DNA from: JBOFCS01 sp051646185
Lineage (GTDB): Bacteria; Actinomycetota; Actinomycetes; Mycobacteriales; Mycobacteriaceae
Direction of reading: 5' to 3'
Length of the DNA stretch: 30,997 nt
NCBI GenBank assembly: GCA_051646185.1
Contig: JBOFCS010000210.1
Location: forward strand, 1 to 30,997
The position numbers were made by a program, and so were the translations under genes. The notes under the pieces were generated by a model. That model had not been told where the DNA came from. It worked only from the letters and a program-made list of their open reading frames with translations, and did not search any database. This document shows, one piece after another, positions 7,932 to 16,158 of the stretch (the stretch's first letter is position 1; each line of letters starts with the position of its first letter).

Positions 7932-8994
7932 AGAATCGGAAAGTTCATCCAGATTGGTTGATAACGCTTATGAGCTTATCGTCGAAACGATAACATATGA
8001 AACCAAAGACTCCTGTTCGCTAACTTTTTCACTACCCGATGGGGTAACTGAAAAGTTTTCCTACACCCCAGGACAATTCCTTACGATCCAGATCCCTAGC
8101 GATCAGACCGGGTCAGTAGCTCGCTGTTACTCATTATCCAGCTCCCCTCATCTTAATTCCCAGCTTTCAATAACTGTTAAACGAACAGCTGCCGGATACG
8201 GTTCAAACTGGTTGTGTGATAAGGCTAAACCTGGTTTGAAGTTAATTTCACTCCCCCCCGCCGGGGTTTTTACTCCTAAGAATCTTAATGAAAATTTTCT
8301 TTTACTAGCTGCTGGCAGTGGAATAACTCCCCTGATGTCAATTATTAAATCAGCCCTGACTCAAGGAACTGGAAAAATTGTTCTCATCTATGCAAATCGC
8401 GATGAGAACTCTGTAATATTTTCGACAGATCTGCAACAGCTAACTGCACAATACCCAGAACGACTTACAGTCATCCATTGGCTTGAAACAGTCCAAGGAC
8501 TACCCACGGTGGCAACCTTAGGTTCCTTTCTCTCGCAATTTTCTAGTTATGAAGTATTTATTTGCGGTCCAAAAGCTTTCATGGACAATGCCAAAAAATC
8601 GGCACTAGAGCTCAAAATCCCATCGGCAAGGATTCACACCGAAATTTTTAAATCACTCTCCTCTGATCCGTTCTTAGCTGCTCCTACCGAGATTGAACCA
8701 GCCAGCAATAGCCTTCCCGTCAATCTCACAGTAGAACTCGATAACCAAACCCATAGCCTTAAGTGGGATCACAATACCAAACTACTGGACTATCTCCTCA
8801 GCAAGGAGATAGATGTACCCTTTTCCTGCCGCGAAGGGCATTGCAGTGCTTGTGCATGTATCATGCTGAAAGGAAAAGTTCGTATGGAAGCTAATGAGGT
8901 ACTTAGCGCCGAAGATATCGGTGACGGGATCATTCTGGCATGCCAAGCTTATCCAGAATCTGATGATATTGAGATCAGCTACAGTCAAGGATGA
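7924..8994 (+). CDS. kshB: KshB, ferredoxin reductase of 3-ketosteroid 9alpha-hydroxylase
   Basis: KshB passes electrons from NADH through FAD and a [2Fe-2S] centre to KshA. With the start at ATG 7924 it has 356 residues: an FAD-binding domain (YTPGQFLTI, then RCYSLSSSP at about 67-75), an NAD-binding domain (LLAAGSGITPLMS and FICGPKAFM), and a C-terminal plant-type ferredoxin domain with Cys302, Cys307, Cys310 and Cys340 in Cx4Cx2Cx29C spacing. I prefer 7924 to the in-frame ATG at 7909 because GAAGGA (7914-7919) sits 4 nt before it; the 7909 start would place that sequence inside the gene. The terminal reductase-ferredoxin order is that of KshB and of class IA-type phenylacetyl oxygenase reductases; the neighbours favour KshB. 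Confidence 0.94.
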   Translation: MSKESESSSRLVDNAYELIVETITYETKDSCSLTFSLPDGVTEKFSYTPGQFLTIQIPSDQTGSVARCYSLSSSPHLNSQLSITVKRTAAGYGSNWLCDKAKPGLKLISLPPAGVFTPKNLNENFLLLAAGSGITPLMSIIKSALTQGTGKIVLIYANRDENSVIFSTDLQQLTAQYPERLTVIHWLETVQGLPTVATLGSFLSQFSSYEVFICGPKAFMDNAKKSALELKIPSARIHTEIFKSLSSDPFLAAPTEIEPASNSLPVNLTVELDNQTHSLKWDHNTKLLDYLLSKEIDVPFSCREGHCSACACIMLKGKVRMEANEVLSAEDIGDGIILACQAYPESDDIEISYSQG

Positions 8995-8995
8995 A

Positions 8996-9037
8996 AAGCT
9001 TGGTGAGCCTCAGATAACCGCGAAACCCACTAAGCTT
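8996..9037. terminator. Candidate bidirectional terminator between kshB and hsaF
   Basis: AAGCTTGGTG (8996-9005) and CACTAAGCTT (9028-9037) can form a 10-bp stem with one G-U pair and a 22-nt loop. A T-rich tract (tattttcttt) follows on the plus strand and a short U tract (from aaaa at 8994-8997) follows on the minus strand. It sits in the 70-bp gap between convergent operons, where a shared terminator is expected. The loop is long for a strong terminator. Confidence 0.5.
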
Positions 9038-9064
9038 CAATATTTTCTTTGCTGATAATGGCCA

Positions 9065-10114
9065 TTATTTTTTTTCACGCTGCAGTTCGATAGCAATGTC
9101 AATCAGTTGATCTTCTTGTCCGCCAACTAATTTTCTAGCTCCAGCTCGAACAAGAAGTTCAGCTGAAGAAACCCCATAACGCTCGGCTTGCCGTTGTGCA
9201 TGTTTGAGGAAACTGGAGTATACCCCGGCATAACCCATCATTAACGCTTGGCGATCCAACAGACATTCGGTAGGCATAATTGGGCGTACTATATCTTCGG
9301 CAGCATCAGCGATGGCATAAAAATCAATGTTGTGTTTGATCCCTAATTTGTCACAAACACCAACAAAAGCTTCTACCGGGGTATTACCTGCCCCAGCACC
9401 AAATCTTCTTGTGCTTCCATCAATTTGCACAGCTCCGGCACGCACCGCAACAATAGAATTAGCCACCCCTAACCCTAAGTTTTCGTGGCCATGAAACCCC
9501 ACTTGGGCATCTGTGCCCAGTTCAGCAACAAGAGCACTGATCCGGTCGGCAACCTGTTCAAGTACCAGAGCACCGGCAGAATCCACTACATAAATACATT
9601 GACAGCCGGCATCAGCCATAATCCTGGCTTGCTTAGCCAATGCTTCCGGCGGCTGTGTGTGAGCCATCATCAGGAAACCAACAGTTTCTAAACCACGTTC
9701 CCTAGCCAAACCAAAGTGCTGAATCGAAACATCAGCTTCGGTACAGTGTGTGGCAATCCGACAAATTGCTGCCCCATTATCCTGGGCAACAATGATATCT
9801 TCTTTAATTCCCAGGCCGGGTAACATAAGAAAAGCAATTTTGGCGTTTTTAACTGCCCCGACTGCTGCCGAAATTAATTCTTGTTCAGGAGTTTTAGAGA
9901 ATCCGTAGTTAAATGAGGAACCACCAAGACCATCTCCATGGGTAACCTCAATTACCGGAACTCCGGCAGCATCCAAAGCAGCAGCTATTGACTGCACTTC
10001 CGGAACAGTGAACTGATGGCGCTTATGATGCGAGCCGTCCCGCAGCGAAGTATCGGTCACCCGAATATCGAGAGTTGCACTATCAAATCCGACTGCAGGT
10101 GTAACAATAGTCAT
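9065..10114 (-). CDS. hsaF: HsaF, 4-hydroxy-2-oxohexanoate aldolase
   Basis: HsaF splits 4-hydroxy-2-oxohexanoate, made by HsaE, into pyruvate and propanal, and channels the aldehyde to HsaG. The 349-residue protein is a DmpG/BphI-type TIM-barrel aldolase: DTSLRDGSHH at the N-terminus carries Arg25 and metal ligand Asp26, and GFHGHENLG supplies metal ligands His208 and His210. The C-terminal helices (about 280-349) match the communication domain that contacts the dehydrogenase. GAGGA lies 6 nt before the ATG. It follows hsaG by 1 bp and is the last gene of its operon, ending opposite kshB. Confidence 0.94.
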   Translation of the reverse strand: MTIVTPAVGFDSATLDIRVTDTSLRDGSHHKRHQFTVPEVQSIAAALDAAGVPVIEVTHGDGLGGSSFNYGFSKTPEQELISAAVGAVKNAKIAFLMLPGLGIKEDIIVAQDNGAAICRIATHCTEADVSIQHFGLARERGLETVGFLMMAHTQPPEALAKQARIMADAGCQCIYVVDSAGALVLEQVADRISALVAELGTDAQVGFHGHENLGLGVANSIVAVRAGAVQIDGSTRRFGAGAGNTPVEAFVGVCDKLGIKHNIDFYAIADAAEDIVRPIMPTECLLDRQALMMGYAGVYSSFLKHAQRQAERYGVSSAELLVRAGARKLVGGQEDQLIDIAIELQREKK

Positions 10115-10115
10115 G

Positions 10116-11021
10116 CTAGTTCCTCACACTCAAAATATTTTGGGCAATTTCATCGCCAACTTTTGTTGCCGCTGCGGTCATAATGTCAAGATTGCCGGCA
10201 TAGGGCGGAAGAAAATCCCCAGCCCCCTCTACCTCAACAAAGGTCGTCACCGTGGCATAGCCGCCAGAAACTACCGAAGGTTTATCAAACTGTGGTTCAT
10301 TGAGTAATCGATACCCAGGTACATACTGAGCAATTTCAGCGGCAACCGCGGTAATCGACTCGGCAATTAAAGCATGATCTGCATCTTCAGAAATAGCACA
10401 AAAGATAGTGTCTCGCATGATCATTGGTGGATTTGCTGGGTTTAAGATAATAATTGCTTTACCCTTGGCAGCCCCGCCGATGGTTTCAATTCCGCGACTA
10501 GTTGTTTTCGTGAACTCATCTATATTTGCCCTAGTCCCTGGTCCAGCCGATACTGAAGATACTGAAGCAACAATTTCCGCATAAGCCACCTCAACCACCC
10601 GAGAAACCGCGTACACGATGGGGATAGTGGCTTGACCACCACAAGTAATCATATTGACATTTGGCGCATCCAGGTGCTGCCGAAGATTGGCTGGCGGCAC
10701 TACCGCTGGACCTACGGCAGCCGGGGTGAGATCAATGGCTCGAATACCCGCAGCGGCGTAGACCGGGGCATATTTGCGATGGATACCCGCTGATGTTGCT
10801 TCAAACACCAAATCTGGTGTGTCGGGCTGTCCAAGAAGCCACTCCACACCCTCGGCGGTGGTCTCTAAACCTAATTCGGCAGCCCGTTTAAGACCCTCAC
10901 TTTCCGGGTCAATACCAATCATCCAACGAGGTTCAATCCACTGGGAGCGCTGCAGTTTATAGAGAAGATCGGTGCCAATATTTCCTGATCCAACAATAGC
11001 TGCCTGAGCTTTAGTCATCAT
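10116..11021 (-). CDS. hsaG: HsaG, acylating propanal/acetaldehyde dehydrogenase
   Basis: HsaG oxidises propanal to propionyl-CoA with NAD+ and CoA. The 301-residue protein has an N-terminal Rossmann motif GSGNIG (11-16) and the catalytic Cys127 in MITCGGQATIP, both diagnostic for the DmpF/BphJ family. The gene lies between hsaE (10 bp upstream) and hsaF (1 bp downstream), matching formation of an aldolase-dehydrogenase complex. Start ATGs at 11021 and 11018 are both possible; the Shine-Dalgarno sequence is weak (AGGTGAAAGAA some 7-16 nt upstream). Confidence 0.94.
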   Translation of the reverse strand: MMTKAQAAIVGSGNIGTDLLYKLQRSQWIEPRWMIGIDPESEGLKRAAELGLETTAEGVEWLLGQPDTPDLVFEATSAGIHRKYAPVYAAAGIRAIDLTPAAVGPAVVPPANLRQHLDAPNVNMITCGGQATIPIVYAVSRVVEVAYAEIVASVSSVSAGPGTRANIDEFTKTTSRGIETIGGAAKGKAIIILNPANPPMIMRDTIFCAISEDADHALIAESITAVAAEIAQYVPGYRLLNEPQFDKPSVVSGGYATVTTFVEVEGAGDFLPPYAGNLDIMTAAATKVGDEIAQNILSVRN

Positions 11022-11031
11022 CGTTATTCTT

Positions 11032-11817
11032 TCACCTAAATTGCAGCCGGACGCTGCCTAGACCAGAAAAATCAGCACGGAACGTATCACCTGGATGCAC
11101 ATCCATCGCCCTAGTACAGGACCCAGGTAACACCAGATCTCCGGCTCGGAGCTTGACCCCGAAGCCAGCAACCTTTCGAGCCAGCCAGGCCACTGCTGTG
11201 GCCGGGTTACCAAGAACAGCGTCACTACAACCTGCGGCGATCTCCTCACCATTGCAATAGAGCACTGCCTCAATATTTTTTAAATCAATATCAAACGGTG
11301 AAATACGTTCCTCCCCAATAACAAAACCTGCCGAAGAGGCATTGTCAGCAATGGTGTCACAAAGCCCAATTTTCCAGTCGACTATACGGCTATCAATGAG
11401 TTCTATGGACGGCACCACCGCAAGGGTTGCTTCGAGAACATCATCTTCAGTGCACTGAGCTCCGGGCAGATCTGCACCAAGCAGGAAACCCACTTCTACT
11501 TCTACCCGAGGAAAACAGAAGCTAGAAACTTCCACTGCCGAGTCTTGTTGATAGCACATATTTTCAAGTAAATGCCCATAATCTGGTTCATCTACTCCCA
11601 TCATTTGCTGCATTGCCAGTGAAGATAATCCCACTTTGTGTCCAATAATTTTTTCTCCAGCAGCTACCCGATTCCTAATATTGATCAGCTGAATTTCGTA
11701 GGCATCAACAACATCCATATTCGGGTACAGGGCTACCGGTGGGTTAATTGGCGCGCAGTTAGCCTCAGCAAACGCAAGACTTTGAGCGATACTCAACCTT
11801 TGGTCATTATCAAGCAC
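11032..11817 (-). CDS. hsaE: HsaE, 2-hydroxyhexa-2,4-dienoate hydratase
   Basis: HsaE adds water to the C6 dienoate released by HsaD, forming 4-hydroxy-2-oxohexanoate. The 261-residue protein has the fumarylacetoacetate hydrolase-like fold of MhpD/BphH hydratases: KVGLSSLAMQQMMGVDEPDYGHL near residue 60-85, the acidic metal-binding segment RVEVEVGFLLG, and later GNPATAVAWLA. The GTG start directly abuts the TAG stop of the upstream flavoprotein gene, with AAAGGGG 8 nt before it, so the two genes are translated in series. hsaE-hsaG-hsaF is the M. tuberculosis order. Confidence 0.93.
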   Translation of the reverse strand: MLDNDQRLSIAQSLAFAEANCAPINPPVALYPNMDVVDAYEIQLINIRNRVAAGEKIIGHKVGLSSLAMQQMMGVDEPDYGHLLENMCYQQDSAVEVSSFCFPRVEVEVGFLLGADLPGAQCTEDDVLEATLAVVPSIELIDSRIVDWKIGLCDTIADNASSAGFVIGEERISPFDIDLKNIEAVLYCNGEEIAAGCSDAVLGNPATAVAWLARKVAGFGVKLRAGDLVLPGSCTRAMDVHPGDTFRADFSGLGSVRLQFR

Positions 11818-13473
11818 CTAAACTGCCCCTTTCGTTACCGCTTGTGAATTACTTTTGATTAAATTTCTGCGGTTATTACCTTGCATAGCAGCATTTTTAC
11901 CCGCTCTTCGTCCCGAAAAAATACAATCAGCTAACGACAAACCACTGACATAAGAGTTTGAACAGATCCCCACTGCGGTACGTCCAGCAGCATATAGCCC
12001 GTCGATAACAGCACCGTTATCATCGAGAACCATTCCCGTGTCTTCGTTTATCCTCAGTCCGCCTAGAGTCAGCATCGGACAGGGATTGGTCAAACTTGGT
12101 TTGATCGAAACATCTAATAAAGTAAATGGCGCTTTAACTTGAGGTATAACAAAGGCCGCAGGTTTTCCTGCCGGATCCGGCTGCCCGCTTTCGGCTGCCC
12201 GATTATGTTCGGAGACAGTTGCGTACAAAGACTGGGCATCAATACCTGCCTTTATAGCCACGTCTTCAAGAGTGTTGCCCTGGTGAATCCCCAAGTGCAC
12301 AAGGGAACGAGCCTGTAACCACTGGAAGGCCAGGGTTTGGGTTTTTAACTGCTCTTTAGCCTTTTCCAGGAGATCGGCGTCTACCAGCAACCAACCTTTG
12401 CCGCTGTGGTTCTCAATCAGCTCCTGCCCAACTGCAGCACCATAACGAGACTCATCGATGACTCGGCATCCCTGTTTATCTATCAGAATTGCGGATAGTA
12501 GAGCACTTGGTGGGGTAATAAAACGCCAAGCGGAAATTTTAGACAACAGAGCCGTGCTACCACCGGCAGCCACTCCCATAGCGATTCCGCTGCCATCATC
12601 GCCTGCAGTTCCTAGAGCTAGCCCACCGCGATATTGCGGAGCCCACTGACGGACCATTGCGGTATTGGCTATAAACCCTCCAGCGCACAAGATAACTCCA
12701 GCTCGGGCACCGATACTGAGTTCTTGTGCAAACTTATTTTCTAGTCCAACGACAATCTTATCCAGCATTTTTCGGAGATATGGGGAATAAAGACCAGGTT
12801 TTGCCGAAAGCAAACCGGCTAGCGCATGTGCTCTCTGCACCCAGTTGGGAGCAGATTTTAAGGTGCTACACCGAACTCCGATCACTCTAGAGTTAGCATC
12901 AGTTACCAACTGCTGGGCTTTTGTTTGTCGAAAAAGCCTTACTCCCTTACCACTTGCAGATTTAGCGAGAGGGTAAAATAATTTCTTTCCAGAAACGCCC
13001 TTACCTTTGACTCGATGTCCACGCGGGGCTGGGGTCACAGCTTCAGAAAACCCACCGGAGCATTCACTGCCAGAATAATACAGATAGTGATGATTACTTG
13101 GGTACGAAGTTTTATAGGGGCATAAGGAGCCTTCGAATGGCACCCCGTGACTACCCAACCATAGGATCATTTCGGGGCTGGAGTTGACAAACCGTTGCAA
13201 AGTTTCTGGGCGAACCACGGTATCAACTTCACGCTGCAAATACTCATACATAGCTTCTGGCGTATCAGAGATTCCCGCTTCCTGCTGAACCCAAGTACCG
13301 CCACCGGCATAAACAACCCCCCCAGACAGCGCAGTAGCACCGCCACCACTAAACCGATCTATCGCTAAAATCTGCACGCCCACCTCAGCAGCCTGCAATG
13401 CCGCGGACACACCCGCAGCGCCAAAGCCGACGATGAGCACGTCAACTTCGACATCCCACTGCTTAGTCGCCAC
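11818..13473 (-). CDS. FAD-dependent steroid dehydrogenase-like flavoprotein, Delta4-(5alpha)-KSTD type
   Basis: The 551-residue protein belongs to the fumarate reductase/KstD flavoprotein superfamily. It has an N-terminal dinucleotide-binding motif (VGFGAAGVSAALQA), GGGATALSGGVVYAGGG, and a C-terminal FAD-contact segment (GLYAAGRTAVGI). Near the end it has NSYVSGLSLAD with Tyr508-x-Ser510, the pair I recall as catalytic in Rhodococcus 3-ketosteroid Delta4-(5alpha)-dehydrogenase, and not the HTYAGPG of KstD. It may therefore introduce the 4,5 double bond into 5alpha-reduced steroids. The GTG start has AGAGG 7 nt upstream. It heads the operon with hsaE-hsaG-hsaF and is divergent from kstD, with a KstR-like site 17 bp upstream. 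Substrate is inferred; fumarate reductase-like or urocanate reductase-like roles are less likely in this context. Confidence 0.8.
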   Translation of the reverse strand: MATKQWDVEVDVLIVGFGAAGVSAALQAAEVGVQILAIDRFSGGGATALSGGVVYAGGGTWVQQEAGISDTPEAMYEYLQREVDTVVRPETLQRFVNSSPEMILWLGSHGVPFEGSLCPYKTSYPSNHHYLYYSGSECSGGFSEAVTPAPRGHRVKGKGVSGKKLFYPLAKSASGKGVRLFRQTKAQQLVTDANSRVIGVRCSTLKSAPNWVQRAHALAGLLSAKPGLYSPYLRKMLDKIVVGLENKFAQELSIGARAGVILCAGGFIANTAMVRQWAPQYRGGLALGTAGDDGSGIAMGVAAGGSTALLSKISAWRFITPPSALLSAILIDKQGCRVIDESRYGAAVGQELIENHSGKGWLLVDADLLEKAKEQLKTQTLAFQWLQARSLVHLGIHQGNTLEDVAIKAGIDAQSLYATVSEHNRAAESGQPDPAGKPAAFVIPQVKAPFTLLDVSIKPSLTNPCPMLTLGGLRINEDTGMVLDDNGAVIDGLYAAGRTAVGICSNSYVSGLSLADCIFSGRRAGKNAAMQGNNRRNLIKSNSQAVTKGAV

Positions 13474-13489
13474 CGATTCACCTCTTTTC

Positions 13490-13503
13490 TATAACAGGTT
13501 ACT
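13490..13503. promoter_or_regulatory. KstR operator, flavoprotein-hsaEGF side
   Basis: TATAACAGGTTACT matches TNNAACNNGTTNNA except for the final base. It lies 17 bp upstream of the flavoprotein start on the minus strand, next to the AGAGG ribosome-binding site, so it would cover the promoter or the transcription start. Confidence 0.7.
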
Positions 13504-13568
13504 GTTTACCAGATACTAGTGAACCAGAATTACTGAGCAGAAACTATAGCTAAAATAGGGCATCATTC

Positions 13569-13582
13569 TATAACGTGTTCTA
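13569..13582. promoter_or_regulatory. KstR operator abutting the kstD start codon
   Basis: TATAACGTGTTCTA matches the KstR consensus at all fixed positions and ends 1 bp before the ATG at 13584. Its first six bases, TATAAC, could serve as a -10 element. An alternative -10 is TAAAAT at 13551-13556. In either case repressor binding would block transcription of kstD directly. Confidence 0.85.
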
Positions 13583-13583
13583 T

Positions 13584-15287
13584 ATGATTGATCCAGAAGA
13601 ATTTGATATTGTTGTTGTCGGCAGTGGCGCAGCAGGAATGACAGCCGCCCTTACCGCCAAATACCAGGGGCTTAACGTGCTGTTGATCGAAAAAACGGCT
13701 TACTACGGCGGCTCTACCGCCCGCTCTGGTGGCGGAGTATGGATACCAGGGAACGCGGCCCTTGTTGCCGATGGAGTCAAGGACAGCCCCGAAGCTGCCA
13801 AAGAATACCTGCACACCATTATCGGTGACGTTGTCTCCCCAGAGCGGATTGATACATATATCGAACGCGGTCCGGAAATGTTGTCTTTTGTGCTTGCCCA
13901 CAGTCCTCTCAAACTTCGCTGGGTAACCGATTATTCTGACTATTACCCTGAAGCAGCTGGTGGTCGAGTTGGTGGCCGTTCGGTAGAACCAGTTCCTTTT
14001 GATGGTAAAAAGCTTGGTAAAGAACTTGCCAATTTGGAACCACCCTATGGCAAAGCTCCACTTAATGTTGTTGTTACTCAAGCCGATTACCGATGGCTTA
14101 ACTTAGTTATGCGACATCGGAAAGGCCCACTTCGGGCAGCAAAAGTTGGTACCCGTTGGCTAGCTGCCAAACTTAGGGGAAAGCATCTACTCGGACTGGG
14201 GAGAGCTCTTATCGCCGGCCTACGGGTTGGCCTACAAGAAGCAGGGGTTCAAGTTCGACTGAATACCCCGATGACAGAGCTGTATGTAGAGAACAACCGG
14301 GTTTGTGGCGTCTATGTACAAACTCCCGAAGGCCTACAGTTGATTAGAGCCACTCGAGGTGTCATTCTTGGCTCCGGCGGATTCGACCACAACGATGAGA
14401 TGCGCAAAAAATATCAACGCGCACCCATTGGCACCGAATGGACAGTTGGCGCCAAGGGTAATACTGGCGATGGGATACGCGCTGCCGAAAAATTAGGTGC
14501 AGCACTTGAATTCATGGATGATGCCTGGTGGGGTCCATCAATTCCACTGACCGGAGGTCCGTGGTTCTGCCTCGCCGAACGCGCCTTGCCTGGTGGGATT
14601 ATGGTCAATACCTCAGGTAAAAGATTTGTCAATGAAGCTGCTCCTTACGTAGAGGCCACGCATGCCATGTACGGCGGCAAATACGGAATTGGTCCCGGTC
14701 CTGGGGAAAATATCCCCACCTGGATGATCATCGACCAACGCTATCGGGATCGCTATATGTTTGCCGGATTAAGCCCACGCACCCCTTTCCCTGGACGGTG
14801 GTTAAAAGCAGGAGTAGTGGTCAAAGCGAAATCTATATCCGAACTCGCCAAGAAGACCGGGCTCCCAGCCCAAACTTTAACCAAAACAGTTTCTCGATTT
14901 AATGATTTTGCTGAAAAGGGCATCGATGAAGACTTTGGCCGTGGCAATAGCGCATACGACCGATACTACGGAGACCCCCGGCTCAAAAATCCAAATCTTG
15001 GGGCATTAGAGAAGGCCCCTTTTTATGCTATAAAAATGGTCCCTGGAGATCTTGGCACCAAAGGCGGCATTCGCACTGATACCAAAGGCCGTGCCTTACG
15101 CAAAGATAACAGCGTCATTGAAGGTCTCTACGCCGCTGGTAACACCAGCAGCCCGGTTATGGGCCACACCTATGCCGGCCCTGGAGCAACCATCGGCCCG
15201 GCAATGACTTTCGCTTATCTTGCAGTACTCGACATAGTTTCTAGCAGCGAAACCGCAGAACAGGAGAGAACACAGCATGCCCATTGA
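13584..15287 (+). CDS. kstD: KstD, 3-ketosteroid Delta1-dehydrogenase
   Basis: KstD introduces the 1,2 double bond into 3-keto-4-ene steroids, which with 9alpha-hydroxylation leads to ring B opening. From ATG 13584 it has 567 residues. Visible are the FAD motif VVGSGAAGMTAA (11-22), the DYSDYYPE segment (116-123) holding the first catalytic Tyr, Tyr355 in FVNEAAPYVEATH, and Tyr530/Gly534 in HTYAGPGATIGP, all the key residues of Rhodococcus KstD1. An in-frame GTG at 13575 would add three residues but lies inside the operator; neither start has a Shine-Dalgarno sequence, so the mRNA may be leaderless. It overlaps the next gene by 11 bp. Length is close to M. tuberculosis KstD (about 563). Confidence 0.94.
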   Translation: MIDPEEFDIVVVGSGAAGMTAALTAKYQGLNVLLIEKTAYYGGSTARSGGGVWIPGNAALVADGVKDSPEAAKEYLHTIIGDVVSPERIDTYIERGPEMLSFVLAHSPLKLRWVTDYSDYYPEAAGGRVGGRSVEPVPFDGKKLGKELANLEPPYGKAPLNVVVTQADYRWLNLVMRHRKGPLRAAKVGTRWLAAKLRGKHLLGLGRALIAGLRVGLQEAGVQVRLNTPMTELYVENNRVCGVYVQTPEGLQLIRATRGVILGSGGFDHNDEMRKKYQRAPIGTEWTVGAKGNTGDGIRAAEKLGAALEFMDDAWWGPSIPLTGGPWFCLAERALPGGIMVNTSGKRFVNEAAPYVEATHAMYGGKYGIGPGPGENIPTWMIIDQRYRDRYMFAGLSPRTPFPGRWLKAGVVVKAKSISELAKKTGLPAQTLTKTVSRFNDFAEKGIDEDFGRGNSAYDRYYGDPRLKNPNLGALEKAPFYAIKMVPGDLGTKGGIRTDTKGRALRKDNSVIEGLYAAGNTSSPVMGHTYAGPGATIGPAMTFAYLAVLDIVSSSETAEQERTQHAH

Positions 15288-16158
15288 TCCCGATATTGCA
15301 TTAGGCGCCACCCTTCCGGTTCAAAATTTCAGCTGGACTGAATCTGATATTATGTTGTATCACCTCAGCATTGGTTGCGGAATGCACCCTACCGATACCA
15401 AATGCCTTAAATACGTAGAAGAAACTCACCTACAAGTACTACCGACATTCGCTACTGTTGCCGCAAACTTCCACTGTGCTGAAACGCCCAAGGTGTCTTT
15501 CCCTGGAATCGAAATTGACCTAGCTAAAGTGGTCCACGGCAGTCAGCAAGTAACAGTACATGCCCCCCTGCCCACCCATGGATCAGCAAGTACCACAACA
15601 CGTATTGTAGATATTTTCGATAAGGGACAAGCTGCAGTTATCGTTCAAGAATCTCAAACCACGACCCCTGACGGCACTCTGCTATGGACTGCCCGCTCTG
15701 CTATCTTTGCCAGAGGTGAGGGAGGGTTTGGCGGCAACCGGGGGCCCACACAAAAACTGACGTTGCCTGAACGAGCTGCCGATAAAGTTATCGATATACC
15801 AACGTTACCGCAGCAAGCGCTGCTGTATCGAATGTGCGGGGACCGCAATCCTTTACATTCAAATCCACAGTTTGCTACAGATGCTGGATTTCCAGCACCA
15901 ATCTTGCATGGACTTTGTACCTACGCAATGGTATGCCGGGCACTCACCGATGTCCTACTGGATTCGGATGCTTGTCAAGTACGAAGCTTCTCCGCACGGT
16001 TTGCCGGTGTAGTTTTCCCTGGAGAAACTTTACGTGCAAACGTCTGGTCCGTCCAAGGTCAACTGCTCGCCAATGTCGTTAGCCTTGAACGCAGTACGGC
16101 AGAAAAACCAGCTATAGTTTTAACAGATGTCGTTCTAGAAACGAATAACTACAGATGA
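15277..16158 (+). CDS. chsH3: MaoC-like enoyl-CoA hydratase (ChsH3/Hsd4B type)
   Basis: The 293-residue protein has a degenerate N-terminal hot-dog domain (about 1-145) and an active C-terminal one with the hydratase-2 motif MCGDRNPLHSNPQFA, giving catalytic Asp189 and His194, then GFPAPILHGLCTYA. This layout is that of R-specific enoyl-CoA hydratases. M. tuberculosis has a similar gene (Rv3538) directly after kstD (Rv3537), so order and length (about 286 residues there) support assignment to steroid side-chain hydration. AGGAGA (15262-15267) precedes the ATG by 9 nt, and the start lies inside the end of kstD. Whether it acts on C24 or other steroid-CoA substrates cannot be told from sequence. 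Confidence 0.85.
   Translation: MPIDPDIALGATLPVQNFSWTESDIMLYHLSIGCGMHPTDTKCLKYVEETHLQVLPTFATVAANFHCAETPKVSFPGIEIDLAKVVHGSQQVTVHAPLPTHGSASTTTRIVDIFDKGQAAVIVQESQTTTPDGTLLWTARSAIFARGEGGFGGNRGPTQKLTLPERAADKVIDIPTLPQQALLYRMCGDRNPLHSNPQFATDAGFPAPILHGLCTYAMVCRALTDVLLDSDACQVRSFSARFAGVVFPGETLRANVWSVQGQLLANVVSLERSTAEKPAIVLTDVVLETNNYR

Noticed and set aside
13563..14081. 172-codon antisense frame in kstD
   Set aside because: Overlaps the kstD coding region and the operator; composition is low-information and no signals were seen.
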